Shown: positions 43,400 through 53,690, counted from the stretch's first letter. The stretch: DNA of 64,000 bases from Euclidia mi (GCA_944739405.2 OX123199.2:3027898-3091897); one strand, 5' to 3'. Program-made: numbers and translations. The notes: generated by a model from the letters alone, not told the origin.

Positions 43400-44525
43400 T
43401 TAAACATAATTACTGTCGTTAGTCTGTGTTACTTGAATATTGTATAGTTCCTCGATACGCAAGACCGATTAACGTTTAACGTTTCCGTAGTTTCGACCAT
43501 CAGGCACTGAGTCCCTCCGCAACCGACTTTACGCGATTAAGAACTGTAAATAATTTTGTATGATGTATACAGATCGCGAAAGTTTAAAATCGATTACTTT
43601 ATGGGAACTTGCATTCGTGTCACACAACAGAACACGCTGTAGACTAAACAGGTAACCACACTTTTTGGTCTTAGTAGTAGGTACAATCAAACAAGTCGGC
43701 GCTGGACCCGTTTGAAAAAAATCCCTTGGCTCGCTCATAGAGTCGAGGCACACTAGAAACTGGTTTTGTATACGAGTGTCAATGTACGTGTAAAGTAGCA
43801 CTGGAAGAGACGATGTCTTGCTGAGCGATTCTCACACTTATGGTGGTCTAGCGGGAAGTTGTTCGACTGTACATATCTAATTTATACATAATATGTATTG
43901 GTTTAAGATTACTAATATTCAATTACGGATTATAGATCGAGGTTGCACTACACAATTATAATGGCGTCGTGATTTCGATTCACAGCTCGACCAAGAATGT
44001 ATAATGATTATTTTTGTAAAGTATTGTTCAGTAGTTGCTCGGCATTGTGCAACAGCGATGTTAAAACCCACCAAACCGTAATTTAATCAATCTCATTGAG
44101 CCGTAATGCTGCAATCACTCTCTATCTAGCCATATTGGATGTGACATTCCATCGGACTATGAGAAAAACGTGTTAGTGAGAGTTACATTATTTTGTGCAA
44201 GCGTTCATGCAAATCTCTGCAAAAGCACGCTAAGCCTAAAAAGATGTAACATTTCAATAGACTAGAAATAAATAATAAGATTTGAGTTCAACATGCCGCT
44301 TTGAGGAAAAACAAACGTACCTACCTTCGGCAATTCACGACATTGAAGTTATTTTTCGAACATCTTAAACTTAACCTTGTTTTATAAATACTTTGCGAAA
44401 ATCAATATTGCTGTCCTTGAAATTTTACGATGTTAAGTAATAATATTATTTTATTTTTGTTTCATTTGTTTATAAGTTAAATGAATATGTGTTATGATGA
44501 ACGCAGAAATTACCTATATTTACAA
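43400..44525. other. Intron sequence, no gene recognised
   Basis: Unique AT-rich sequence. A weak tRNA-like stretch near 43960-43990 (GTGATTTCGATTCAC) is too poor to call. No mini-exon found. Confidence 0.4.
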
Positions 44526-44529
44526 AATT

Positions 44530-45079
44530 ATATATGTTACGGGCAACTTGAGAAGTCTGGTCCCTATGAATAGTGATCGGCCTGTATACATAATGCCCAT
44601 GTCAGATGGGCATGTTGATTAAAATTTCATGGCTATTGACTTTTCCCGGCCAGTATGAATAAGGGCAAATACGTTTCGGGCAAAATAATAAAACAAATGA
44701 AATGAAGGTTAGATGAGACTGTAACTCAAGGAAGTAGGTTATGTTAGGTTCTTTTGCGACCCTTAATCCTAAGATTTACCAGCATGTGTTGGTAAATGTC
44801 CTAATTTAAAAAAAAGAGCACTAAATTGACGCAGGGCTCCTATTTTTAGATTGAGGGTCACAAGAGAACCTAACATAACCTACTTACTTGAGTTACAACC
44901 TAACCTTACGGGCTTACGTTGATTTTTTTAAATGGACCATGGGCTGTCGGGCATTATAATATGTACCGGTCTAAGTAATTAAAATACTAACATTTATCAA
45001 ATAGCCCGATGCTCTCGGGAACTATTCATAATACTCGGCCCTTATTAATACGTCCCTGTTAGTCACGTTGCCCGTAACA
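44530..45079. mobile_element. MITE with 17-bp terminal repeats and inner foldback
   Basis: ATATGTTACGGGCAAC at about 44532 and GTTGCCCGTAACATAT ending near 45081 are inverted. Inner inverted arms carry GTAGGTTATGTTAGGTTC (about 44736) and AACCTAACATAACCTAC (about 44867), with GGGTCGCAAAAG-like sequence beside them. Non-coding. Shares its core with the element at 17001-17796 and a fragment at 51280-51350. Confidence 0.7.
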
Positions 45080-45423
45080 TATACACTACCTAATAATGGT
45101 AAGTACCGATAATTGGATCATGACAGGTTGCGTGATTTCAGCGTAGTTCTGAAATTGCTCGGTAGTATTATAAATATTTTCATCAAAAAAGTATCTCACA
45201 AAGCCCATTCTGTCAGATTATCGGTGCTTTTTCGTCGAAGTACATTTTAAACATACTCTTGTAATGCTATTAAAATGAATGTATGTGCTTATTTTGCATA
45301 AGTACTTGCAGCTTTTTAAATGGATTTTAAAATGTAATATCTTAGTGAAATATTTTTCAGCAAATCCTGACTGTTAATAAAGTTATTACACGAAACAAAA
45401 TATTTTTGACAGTAATAGTATGG

Positions 45424-45782
45424 TGTACCTTTAAAAGTGGAAACAGATATCCGACACCACACCCCACCCCACGTGTCGACACCCTATGCGAAATATCATC
45501 ATAACAGGAATGTTTTCAACTGACACATGGCGTCGGGTGTTAACTAGAATCACACTCCTTGCCAAACGTCAAATGGCGTGTGTTCCCCCTCCACCGTCAA
45601 CACGCCGATCTGGATCGAATGGATTTTGAGGCGTGGGTTGGGATGGGTGTGGTATATCTGCACCTGGCCATAGTAAATGTATGGGTTTGATTAGTATCAA
45701 TAGGCGTGGGAGGCGGGGGTGGTGTGGGGTGGAGTGGCGTGGCGTTGGGTAGGGTGGGGTGTGGTATCTGTTTGTACCTTAA
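45424..45782. mobile_element. MITE with GTGGGGTG-rich terminal repeats
   Basis: Ends GTACCTTTAAAAGTGGAAACAG.. and ..CTGTTTGTACCTTAAG are imperfect inverted repeats, each leading into C-rich (ACACCACACCCCACCCCACG) or G-rich (GGGTGGGGTGTGGTATCTG) blocks. The proline/threonine-rich ORF on the minus strand is a by-product of this composition. Confidence 0.6.
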
Positions 45783-46415
45783 GTTACTGTGTTTGTTTCT
45801 GGATGTTTCAGAGGTATTTGTGAATTCTTTAGACATATTGGGCAGAACAAAAATCATTACATTTCAAAATCTGTTCTTAAATTTAGTAAATTTCATATAG
45901 GTTTATGTTTTAGACCTGAATTTGAGTTCATAATAATGAATGTTCAAAATATTGCATAAAGATACCTTTTTGGTTTGCGTACTTGTATATAGATCGGTTT
46001 TCTCATTAAAACATTTTAATAGCATTACAGTACACCTTGCTCCATATTTAATGCACTTTCATTAAGATACTAACTCATTCGTATTCTTCAGGAGCCTACT
46101 ATTGCCGCTGCCACCTAGTCTTTTAGACGACGCTTCAACCAAAAATAAATTTAATGCAATGATAGCGAAATTATCAAACAATAACGTTAAAATATGTACG
46201 TATATCCGCCGCCATATGTGAACACACGGCTACTTGTCAAACTAGACAATTTGAACTTTGTACCGTTCTTATGATCTAGACCTTAAGTGTCAAAATTGTA
46301 CAGCAACCGCTTGACTTGGCGCCGTGTGTAACATAGTATTATGAATATAATTTGAACTTTATTATTGTAACAATTCGACGTATTCAAGATTATATTTATT
46401 TGCCTTGATTATTCT
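45783..46415. other. Intron sequence, nothing recognised
   Basis: AT-rich unique sequence between the MITE and SINE-B. No exon or element called. Confidence 0.4.
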
Positions 46416-46419
46416 GAGT

Positions 46420-46805
46420 TGTAGCCTAGTGGAGATGTTAATAGACTGCTAAGCAAAGGGTATCGGGTTCGAATCCATGATGCACACCAACGACTTTTCG
46501 GAGTTATGTGCATATTGAGTTGTTATCTATTTATTGCCCCCGGCCCCGTGCCTCGGAAACACGTTAAGCCGTCAGTCCGGCTGTCATAAAAATCTTTGAC
46601 AGTAATTATAAGGAGTCAGTACCTCCTAAATAAACTGACACTAGTATAAACCATTTAATATAGCTATCCCTTTGGGTTGCGGAGGTCAGACAGTCAGAGA
46701 GTAGAGACAGCGCAGTCGCCTCATGGAAAAGGTAATATTTAGTCAAATCCGGTTATACTGGTACGCCGACCTCAGGTTGAAACTGGAATAACGCTAGCAG
46801 GATGA
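46420..46805 (+). mobile_element. SINE-B, full length
   Basis: Head GAGTTGTAGCCTAGTGGAG with B-box CGGGTTCGAATCC; body with CCGTCAGTCCGGCTGTCATA and GGTAATATTTAGTCAAATCC; end ACGCTAGCAGGATGATG. Same family as 38352-39910. Confidence 0.75.
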
Positions 46806-46961
46806 TGAAAATGACTCTGAGTTGTAGCTTTGTTCGTTTATCATTCGTTATAGTTCTTATTAGTTAGAAATGATGATGATAAGCATGCGATTCAGGCTAT
46901 CAAAATATACAAAATTGGTTAACAACAGTCTGCGTGTTTTAGGTGGTGATAATAACAACAG

Positions 46962-47082
46962 TCAATTGTCTCCAGCGCCGGTAGAAGAACAAGTTATAGA
47001 GTTGCAAATACCTGAAAATGTGCAGCTAGTTTTTGAATTTGATATAGATGAATTGCTGCAAACATTCATGTTATTGACAGAA
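46962..47082 (+). CDS. Exon E17 (penultimate)
   Basis: 121 nt, entered in phase 2 and left in phase 0 at donor GTAAGTGTT. The acceptor AACAACAG at 46961 fits the phase of E16; a TTTTAG at 46942 with a better pyrimidine tract would require phase 1. The peptide begins QLSPAPVEEQVIELQIPEN, then VQLVFEFDIDELLQTFMLLT and Glu. The centre is hydrophobic and acidic and may fold, in contrast to the polar cassettes upstream. Confidence 0.7.
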
Positions 47083-47204
47083 GTAAGTGTTCAGATTGTC
47101 TAATTTTGTAATTATTTGTATGTAAGGGGAAATATACAACATAGTTGTAAGGTTGCGTGAGAGTTTTGGTTATATTTTTGTGCTGCAGGTTTCAGTATTA
47201 TATA

Positions 47205-47420
47205 AGTATACTAGAGGCTGCCCGCAGCTACTCCCGCTATTTTTTTCTTAATTTACCCGTTTCTGCCAGATCGCAAATTTCTTGATATCCCTTCTTAGTA
47301 GCACCCCCACGGTCTTCAAGGAGCATATATGCTAAATTTCAGCTTCTTGCGGCCTATCGTTTTGGCTGTGTGATGTCTGCCAGTCAGTCAGTAACGCAAA
47401 AATGTTATATATAAAGATAT
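47205..47420. mobile_element. Dispersed element (CTAGAGGC..CAGTCAGTCAGTAACGCAA type)
   Basis: TATACTAGAGGCTGCCCGCAG.., AATTTCAGCTTCTTGCGGCC, GCCAGTCAGTCAGTAACGC, TTATATATAAAGAT. Same family as 57060-57272 and, reversed, 50829-50960. Probably a non-autonomous Helitron-like repeat (inference). It sits in the last intron, 23 nt before the E18 acceptor region. Confidence 0.55.
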
Positions 47421-47443
47421 TAATCCCACGTTGGTAATTTTAG

Positions 47444-47560
47444 GGACCCAATGGAGAAAATGATCCCCTGCTGCAATATCTACATTTCCCTGTAAATGGA
47501 GAGGAAGAAAAAAGGGATGGAGATGCCGACAGTGCCGCACCGACCAAGAAACATGAGTAG
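47444..47560 (+). CDS. Exon E18 (terminal, with stop)
   Basis: 117 nt after TTGGTAATTTTAG, phase 0. The peptide begins GPNGENDPLLQYLHFPVNGE and ends EEKRDGDADSAAPTKKHE before TAG 47558-47560. The highly charged C terminus looks disordered. A possible poly(A) signal ATTAAA lies at about 47769-47774, but the transcript end is not known. Confidence 0.75.
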   Translation, partial: GPNGENDPLLQYLHFPVNGEEEKRDGDADSAAPTKKHE

Positions 47561-48870
47561 CGCGTCTTTCGTTGAAATTGACCTGTTCAAAAGGTAATTA
47601 GGAAAATATACTTCTTTCCATCTTTCTAGGCTCATACAATAGTTTAATCATAATTTTACCCAACCTACCAACAGTGAGTCAGTTTTTATACACTGCTGAG
47701 ATGGTGCCTTGGTGAATTTTAATTAATACAAAATTGTGAATTATTTTCTTGTCTTGTAAGGAAAAGGTATTAAAGTTAAATCAGGTGACGTTTTCAAAAT
47801 TACTCTGGCCTATTTCATCACTTGCCTAGATAGAGACGTCTGCTGAATGCGTTAAAATTTTCCAATGGACGTAAACTGAAATTAGTTTTCATGTTTATTT
47901 TTACTTGCTGAATGGAAAAGTATAACAATGTCCGGTGCCAGGGTGTTGCAGATGCGGATAAAGTCGCCCTAAACTCTCACTACGCTCATGTAAAATAATT
48001 TTTATTCTACTTTCTAATAGAAGCAATTTTGCGAATGTTGAGCTCTTGTTGTCTTAGAAAATGTAATATTTTAGTACTACTCACATATTTTCGTGTAGTT
48101 AAAAGGATTTACTCGATTTGTAAGTAGGTATGTGTGTAATTTCATGCTAAATAATGTGTTCTGTCGTCTCTTTACCGAAAAGGACTTACTAATGCGAGTT
48201 GGAGAAACGCTGCCTCACAAACTATAAGCATTTGGCAACGCAGTACTGCCACTTCTCTATATTATGTTCAACTAATGAACTGACTGAAATAAACCACGAT
48301 ATTAAATACATTTTGGCCCTGTCTCGAGCAGCTCTTTTATGGGTATAGCAGTAAAATATATCATGTAGATCGTTATGAAGATATTTAGAACTTTGTAACC
48401 GTTCGATCGAATGATATTTACCCTAATGGCTTAAGTACTTCAAAATGTTGTTCTGGTACTAAGTCCAAAACATTACATAACAGCGGTTTTCGAATAACAC
48501 AAACGTAACTTCAAGTTTATTTAATTAATAATCTTAATCTTCGATAGAGCGAAAGGTCGATAGTAGGAAGAGTCCTTCTACAGGCAAGGTGGCCACAAAA
48601 TCGGGGACATATGTTGAAGAATAGATTTTTCTTTTGGATATCTATATTTTTAGAAAATGTATAGTTTCTTGCGACGGGAACATACAGGTATGTTCATTTT
48701 TTAAGGAGATGGCAGCATATTATTCTTTTGACGGCAGCAAAAACGTAAATCCGTATGATTCACGTTGTCGTAGCAGTCCACAGCTGGACATAGGCTCCGC
48801 CTAATTTTCGTCACAATAGGCGACCTTCTCTACCACACTGGCCGGACAGGTTGGTGTCGGATTTAAGGAC
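47561..48870 (+). other. 3' flank / possible 3' UTR
   Basis: No further exon of the array was found. AATAAA occurs near 48288 and ATTAAA near 47769. A LINE/SINE tail piece (CAGTCCACAGCTGGACATAGG) lies on the minus strand near 48775-48860. Confidence 0.4.
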
Positions 48871-49364
48871 GATTCTCGTTACACCGTGCTGGGGCCGGGC
48901 CACGGCCGGGACACGGTTAGGATGATTCACGTTACACCGTGCCGTGTCCGGGCCGGGCCACGATCGGGGCACGGCAGAGGCACGGTCTGATATTCATTGT
49001 ATTGATTTGTATGAAGTAATTCACGTTAGGCCGTGGCCCGGCCGTGCCACGGGCGTGCCACGGCCGGGCCACGGCGTTGTAATGTCGGTGGGTATTGTTT
49101 CTCTTTCGTCTGTCGCAATCCCTACTTGAACAGACGTACACGGCCGTGCAATCAATGCTCGATGATTCACATTACACCGGGCCGGGACGGGGCCGGGGCC
49201 CGGCCGTGTCGAATCCACCGTGCTCCGGCCGGGCTAGGCATTCATGCTACACCGGGCTGTTTTCGAGCATTCATTGCACGACCGTGCCTGTCGGTACTTG
49301 TTGGGATAGCGTCACACGAGGTGATAGTTTGTAATTATTACTAATTAAAATGCAAAAAAGTCCG

Positions 49365-49590
49365 TGTGGTGACGGATTAAGAATACGGAATGTCACCACC
49401 CCATATCATCCCATTTGTATCGTAAGAGCCGACATAGGGAGCATATTATGCAGAAAACAGCACGTAAGAGAAGGAAAACTTGATACAAACCCTATACTAA
49501 CCCGTTTGGCCAACGTGGTATAGTAGGCCAATTCCTCTTTTCAAAGGAGAGGCCTAGTCCAGCAGTGGACTGTTATAGGCTGATGATGAT
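49365..49590 (+). mobile_element. SINE-like repeat C, full length
   Basis: GTGTGGTGACGGATTAAGAATACGG.., CAGAAAACAGCACGTAAGAG.., CCAGCAGTGGACTGTTATAGGCTGATGATGATG. It lies inside the GC-rich TIR element. Confidence 0.75.
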
Positions 49591-49635
49591 GAAAATGCAA
49601 TTCTCACAAATTGAGTTGGCAGCTATCACCAAACA

Positions 49636-49944
49636 TTGCCATTGACGACGAAGCATTGGAAAAACGAACCGAAAGCACCAAAAGAAGATGGGGTATACAT
49701 ACACCCAGCCTGGAGGAAACGCGAAATGGAAGGGGAATTCCCCACGCTGTATAAGAAATTAGAAGATGATGAGACAAAATTTTACGGTTATTTTAGAAAT
49801 GTTAAAATCAAGGGAAACAGGCAGAGGGCGCACAGAGTACCTTTACTACAAGTGGGCGTCAAGGCTGAGTCGCGGGCGCAGAGGATATTACTGTGTTCAG
49901 CGTGCACACAAATAACAGATAAAAATAACACCCTGTGTTCTTAA
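49636..49944 (+). pseudogene. Harbinger-type transposase N-terminal fragment
   Basis: The short ORF contains HPAWRKREMEGEFPTLYKKL and EDDETKFYGYFRN. This arrangement (EGEF-TL..L..DE.KF..YFR) is characteristic of the region ahead of the catalytic core in insect PIF/Harbinger transposases. After FRN the sequence no longer fits and the DDE residues are missing, so this is a deletion remnant. Confidence 0.55.
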
Positions 49945-50568
49945 AATATATCAAAATATTCGTTAATATGTCTTGCTATACAAACATGAATCATGCTATA
50001 CACAAAATATATTGACCGATATCTGTCTACATACTTTGGTGACGTAGTAAAAATATAAGTTATAGCTGCGTGTGTGGTCACTCGCCGATTACTAAAAAAA
50101 TATACCATAATATACCGACCTACGATTAATATTAATTTATTATTATAGCTCCATGTGTTCCGGCCTAAATCATCAACTGCCCTCCGGCCGACAAACAATA
50201 CCCACGGCTGGAGCACGGCCGTGGCCCGGCCGTGGCCCGGCCTAACGTGAATTACTTCATACAAATCAATACTATGAATATTTGACCATGCCACGGCCGT
50301 GCCCCGGCCGGGGCCCGGCCCAGACACGGCCCGGTGTAACGTGAATCATCCTTTAGTGACAAGTTTTCTCTACCCAAATATACTATAATGACACCCACTG
50401 ACTGAAATGACACTATGTATTTTTAATGAATCTAGGCACGAAGATTTAATGCGAAGCTCACTAAAGCATTGAATGTTTTCCAAGAAAAGGAATACTTGTG
50501 TGTTATGTTGTAATTTTGCTGTATTTTTTTGTAGTATTGAATAGTTGTATAATTAAAAAAATACTCAC

Positions 50569-50826
50569 CTGCGAATGTACTTTGATCTCTTAGATAATAG
50601 ATTGATGTCAAAAATAATGTTATATAATATATAAATAGCTGTGTTTTTTGGTGTTCATCGATATCTGCGAAAGTTACTCTAAAGTCTAATGTGTTGTTGT
50701 TAGCATGTAAGTTGGTTTTAAATATTGCCACTGCTTGATATTGTAAATAATCGCGAATGCATTCATGTACATTATATACACAGGTCCATAATAACATATC
50801 AAAATCTAACATATCAACAATACTAT
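50569..50826 (-). CDS. Candidate isolated exon of an unknown gene
   Basis: On the minus strand, 258 nt from acceptor TTTATATGTACAG (ending 50827) to donor GCAG|GTGAGTATT (50568). Open throughout, phase 1 at both ends. Peptide pieces: MLDFDMLLWTCVYNVHECIR, DYLQYQAVAIFKTNLHANNN, TLDFRVTFADIDEHQKTQLF, LTSIYYLRDQSTFA. The acceptor lies in a dispersed repeat, which argues for caution. No partner exon was found in the window. Confidence 0.4.
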
Positions 50827-50960
50827 CTGTACATATAAAATTGTGATGTTACAGACTGACTGACCTGAAGCTGAAATTTGGTATGTACCTATGTTCTTTG
50901 TGGACCGTAGTCAAAGGTCCGGGTGTAGGTGCAGGCATCCTTCAGTATATTATAAAAAGT
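50827..50960 (-). mobile_element. Dispersed element fragment (CAGTCAGTCAGTAACGC type)
   Basis: Reverse-oriented relative of 47205-47420: ACAGACTGACTGACC.., CTGAAATTTGGTATGTACC.., CTTTGTGGACCGTAG. It provides the candidate acceptor of the minus-strand exon. Confidence 0.45.
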
Positions 50961-51279
50961 AAAACTGCACAGTCTATGTAAATATGAAATTCAATTCAGA
51001 TACAAATATATAACTATTTTTGTTTATATGTTACAGTCAAAGTTATAAATCTAGATATTATTTATACTATCTAGACATTATAATTATATAATATCTGCTC
51101 AATTTGGACAAAGTAATAATTGACACCGGATTAATCACATTAACTAGCTATTTTATATAATATTTTAGTCGTCTTGGATGAAGTAATATAATAATTGAAG
51201 TGAAGCTTGTAAAGTTGTATTATAATCAGTTCCGTACTGAACATAGATATGTTAACTAGCTGTTTAACCAGGAGAACCA

Positions 51280-51355
51280 TTTGAATAGGTTATGTTAGGT
51301 TTTCTTGAGACCCTGCACCTAAAAATAGGGGCTTGCGAAGCAGGCCTGCGTCAAC
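51280..51355. repeat. Fragment of the AACCTAACATAACCT foldback family
   Basis: AATAGGTTATGTTAGGTTTTC..ACCCTGCACCTAAAAATAGGGGC..GCCTGCGTCAACTTAG is one arm of the element type at 17001-17796 and 44530-45079. Confidence 0.55.
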
Positions 51356-51576
51356 TTAGCTTATTAAACATCATCCCCGGACTCCACATTACATTATAGC
51401 GTGGCTTGGTGATCAAGTCACACCGTATCGAAATGGTAAGGCAAGTTATTCGTATCGTATTTATTACTTTAACTTCTTTGGCCTGGTTTCATGAATAACA
51501 TCCAATTGAAGTTATTATTTTATCAAATTTTATTTTTACCAAATTTCCGTAATAAGTTCTTACTGATAGTTATTTC

Positions 51577-51808
51577 ATTATCAGCCTTTAACATTCCACT
51601 GCTGGACTAGGTCTCTCCTTTGAAAGGAGGAATTGGCCTACTATACCACGCTGGCCAAACGGGTTGGTAAAGGGTTTTGTATCAAGTTTTCCTTCTCTTA
51701 CAGTGCTGTTCTCTGCATAATATGCTCCCTCTGTCGGTTCTTACGACACCCTTGGGATGATATGGGGTGGTGACATTCCGTATTCTTAATCCGTCACCAC
51801 ACGGACAA
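51577..51808 (-). mobile_element. SINE-like repeat C
   Basis: Nearly the same sequence as 7428-7672 (CCACTGCTGGACTAGG.CTCTCC.., TACCACGCTGGCCAAACGGG.., CACCACACGGAC). Confidence 0.75.
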
Positions 51809-51809
51809 C

Positions 51810-53380
51810 TTATAGTTCATACTTGTGAAAACAGGCTTGTAAATATTCAAAAAGATCATATCAATATCATTGGCAATTGCGCAGAGAAACACCAGTAATA
51901 TTAATTATTTATTAACTTAAATAATAATAAATGTAACGATAATAAATAAATGTCCATATATAAATTGTAAATAAAATATATTACTTATCTAGATTTATAT
52001 ACTTATAAATCAAGCTACGGAAAATCTAGAATAGAGTTGTTGGCCTATAAATATTCAAATAGATCATATTGATATTATTGGTGTTTGTACAGGCAAATAC
52101 CAATAATGCAATGTTTTTACTTACCTAATAATAAATGTAACAATAACAAATCAAATGCCAAAGTATAAATTGTAAATAAGATATATTTGTTAACTACATT
52201 TATATTTAAATCAAGCTAAGGAAAAGTCTCGAATTGAGCAGTTGACAACATGACTTATAGTTAGTTGTGTCACAAACTAATTACATAATTATCTTTGTCA
52301 ATATACAAAGAAAAAAAATGCTATCACGAGATTATTCACATTGGTGAACAACATTATAATAATACACATGTAATAGAATTCTTCAACTGCAAATGTTATG
52401 AATTGCTGATATTTAGTTCACATTATATTTTCTTATCGTGATGTCATTAAGCTTGCATCGATTTTGTTGCAAGCTTCATTTGAAATTCTCTCCACTCATG
52501 GAATTAATTATTTTTTTGGCTGCTGACTTGATTGAGGTAGTTAGTGTTGTAGATAACTTAAATGTTCAATATTGTAATTATCGTTTAAGAATTAGAAACC
52601 TTCAAAGGGTAAATCAGAATGTGTAAATCTAGTCATCTCTTAGTGAAATGCATGTAAGACTTATGTACAAATAAGATAAAAATCATGTACTGTTAATTTT
52701 GTTCATTATCGAAAAGTTGTTTATATAATAAGATTCTGACATTAAATGTTTTTAATATATTGGATTTTATGTGTAGATAGGTTTATTTATATTTAGTAAT
52801 ACTAATTTAACTTTAAGTTGACATTGTGATACGAAAATGTACCTTTTAAAAACCAATTAAATTTAAGAATATCTGTAACAGTTGTTGTTTTATTATATCC
52901 TGTGGTAATCGAACCCAGAACATTAGGCTGAATGCTAAAAGCCGACGCGAAGAGCCATGCCATACAAGCAGTCGAAAAACCTGTGACCTTTACGTTTATC
53001 TAGGTAGTTTAGCTATTCTAGGAAGAAATTCATACCGCAGGGACGCGGAATCTCAGAGTAGGAGAAGTGGAAAATAGAAAGATAGAACCAACAAGTAACA
53101 CTTAATATTTTGCGAAAAATTCCAATTTGATTTAACCAGATAATCAGGGCGTGGTTCTTCATAAGGCTTGGACGTGGCTCCTGCTTATAGTAATATTAAT
53201 AATATTCTCTTAACACCAAAAAATGTTAGACGAATAGCAGTGTAACAGAGAGACGTAATAATAGATATTTATTGGTATAAACATGTGTTGTGTACAGGTT
53301 TTCAAGTTTAAACAGAATCAGCATGTTTTGCCTTAATAGACATACAAATATTAATGTCGTATAACAAATATGTAAGCTAT
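51810..53380. other. AT-rich intergenic stretch
   Basis: Two related blocks with AAATATTCAAA.AGATCATAT (about 51845 and 52045) and TAAATGTAAC.ATAA suggest a local duplication. A short plus-strand ORF at 52438-52626 (MMSLSLHRFCCKLHLKFSPL..) has no recognised homologue and no supporting signals. A degraded tRNA-like SINE head lies on the minus strand near 52900-52975. Confidence 0.4.
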
Positions 53381-53384
53381 GTCT

Positions 53385-53690
53385 ATGGTATGCTAAGATG
53401 GTTTGGGCACGTGGAGAGGATGGATGACGAAAGACTGACCAAGCAGATATATAAGGCAAGTGTGGAAGGGACAGCACGAAGGGGAAGACCTAGGCGGACG
53501 TTCTCTGACCAGATTGGAGACATCCTATAAACAGGACAGGTGAGAAGTACCCTGAACAGAAGAGCATGCATGAGGAATCTGATGGGAGTCAATGAAGCAA
53601 GAGAGATATGTCAGGATCGTTGCAAATGGTGTTCCGTAGTCTCTGCCGACCCCTCCGGGAAACAGGCGTGAGTCTATGTATGCATGTATG
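53385..53690 (+). mobile_element. RTE-type LINE 3' end, inverted relative to RTE 'D'
   Basis: Plus strand from GGTATGCTAAGATGG: GMLRWFGHVERMDDERLTKQ, GRPRRTFSDQIGDIL, then a stop, and a degraded end with CTCTGCCGACCCCTCCGGGAAACAGGCGTGAGTCTATG. It starts at the GMLR codons, exactly where the minus-strand element next to it stops. Confidence 0.8.

Larger units (their letters stand above)
466..47560 (+). other. Multi-mini-exon gene of unknown family (3' part; starts upstream of window)
   Basis: Eighteen candidate exons (E1-E18) join into one open frame ending at a stop at 47558-47560. E1-E16 are 36-81 nt, all 3n, all entered and left in phase 2; the last intron is phase 0. Donors are almost all GTAAGTRTT and acceptors mostly TTTGTGCAG or TATGTTCAG. 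Joined length is 1183 nt, about 393 codons. The product is Ser/Thr/Asn-rich, has several N-x-S/T sequons, shows no membrane span in the visible part, and ends in a hydrophobic/acidic segment plus a charged tail. The first exon, start codon, promoter and any signal peptide lie outside the window. I do not recognise the family. The exon architecture is similar in style to micro-exon genes of schistosomes and bicycle genes of aphids, but that is an analogy, not homology. No transcript data support the model here; the support is the shared frame, phase and splice consensus. Confidence 0.8.
48879..50350. mobile_element. GC-rich TIR element, PIF/Harbinger-like
   Basis: Left end GGATGATTCACGTTACACCG (48920) and right end CGGTGTAACGTGAATCATCC (50330-50350) are inverted. 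The repeat continues inward through blocks of GGCCGTGGCCCGGCC to GAATTACTTCATACAAATCA on both sides. A further left-end copy lies directly outside (48879-48917) and another inside (49163-49310). Between them is a Harbinger-type transposase N-terminal fragment and an intervening repeat-C insertion. Flanks contain TTA on the left and TTTA on the right, so the target duplication is unclear. Confidence 0.7.

Noticed and set aside
45063..45098. A 36-nt exon-like stretch before GTAAGTACC
   Set aside because: In phase 2 it hits a stop, and it overlaps the terminal repeat of the MITE at 44530-45079.
45597..45857. Minus-strand Pro/Thr-rich ORF
   Set aside because: Arises from the C-rich block of a MITE; no start context or homology.
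46870..46961. Start codon run (ATGATGATG) ahead of E17
   Set aside because: It lies just after a SINE tail of the ATGATG type, and E17 fits as an internal exon in the E16 phase; an alternative start is possible but unsupported.
466..47560. Homology of the array gene to aphid bicycle genes or schistosome MEGs
   Set aside because: Only exon architecture is similar; no shared peptide motif (for instance paired CYC motifs) is visible.
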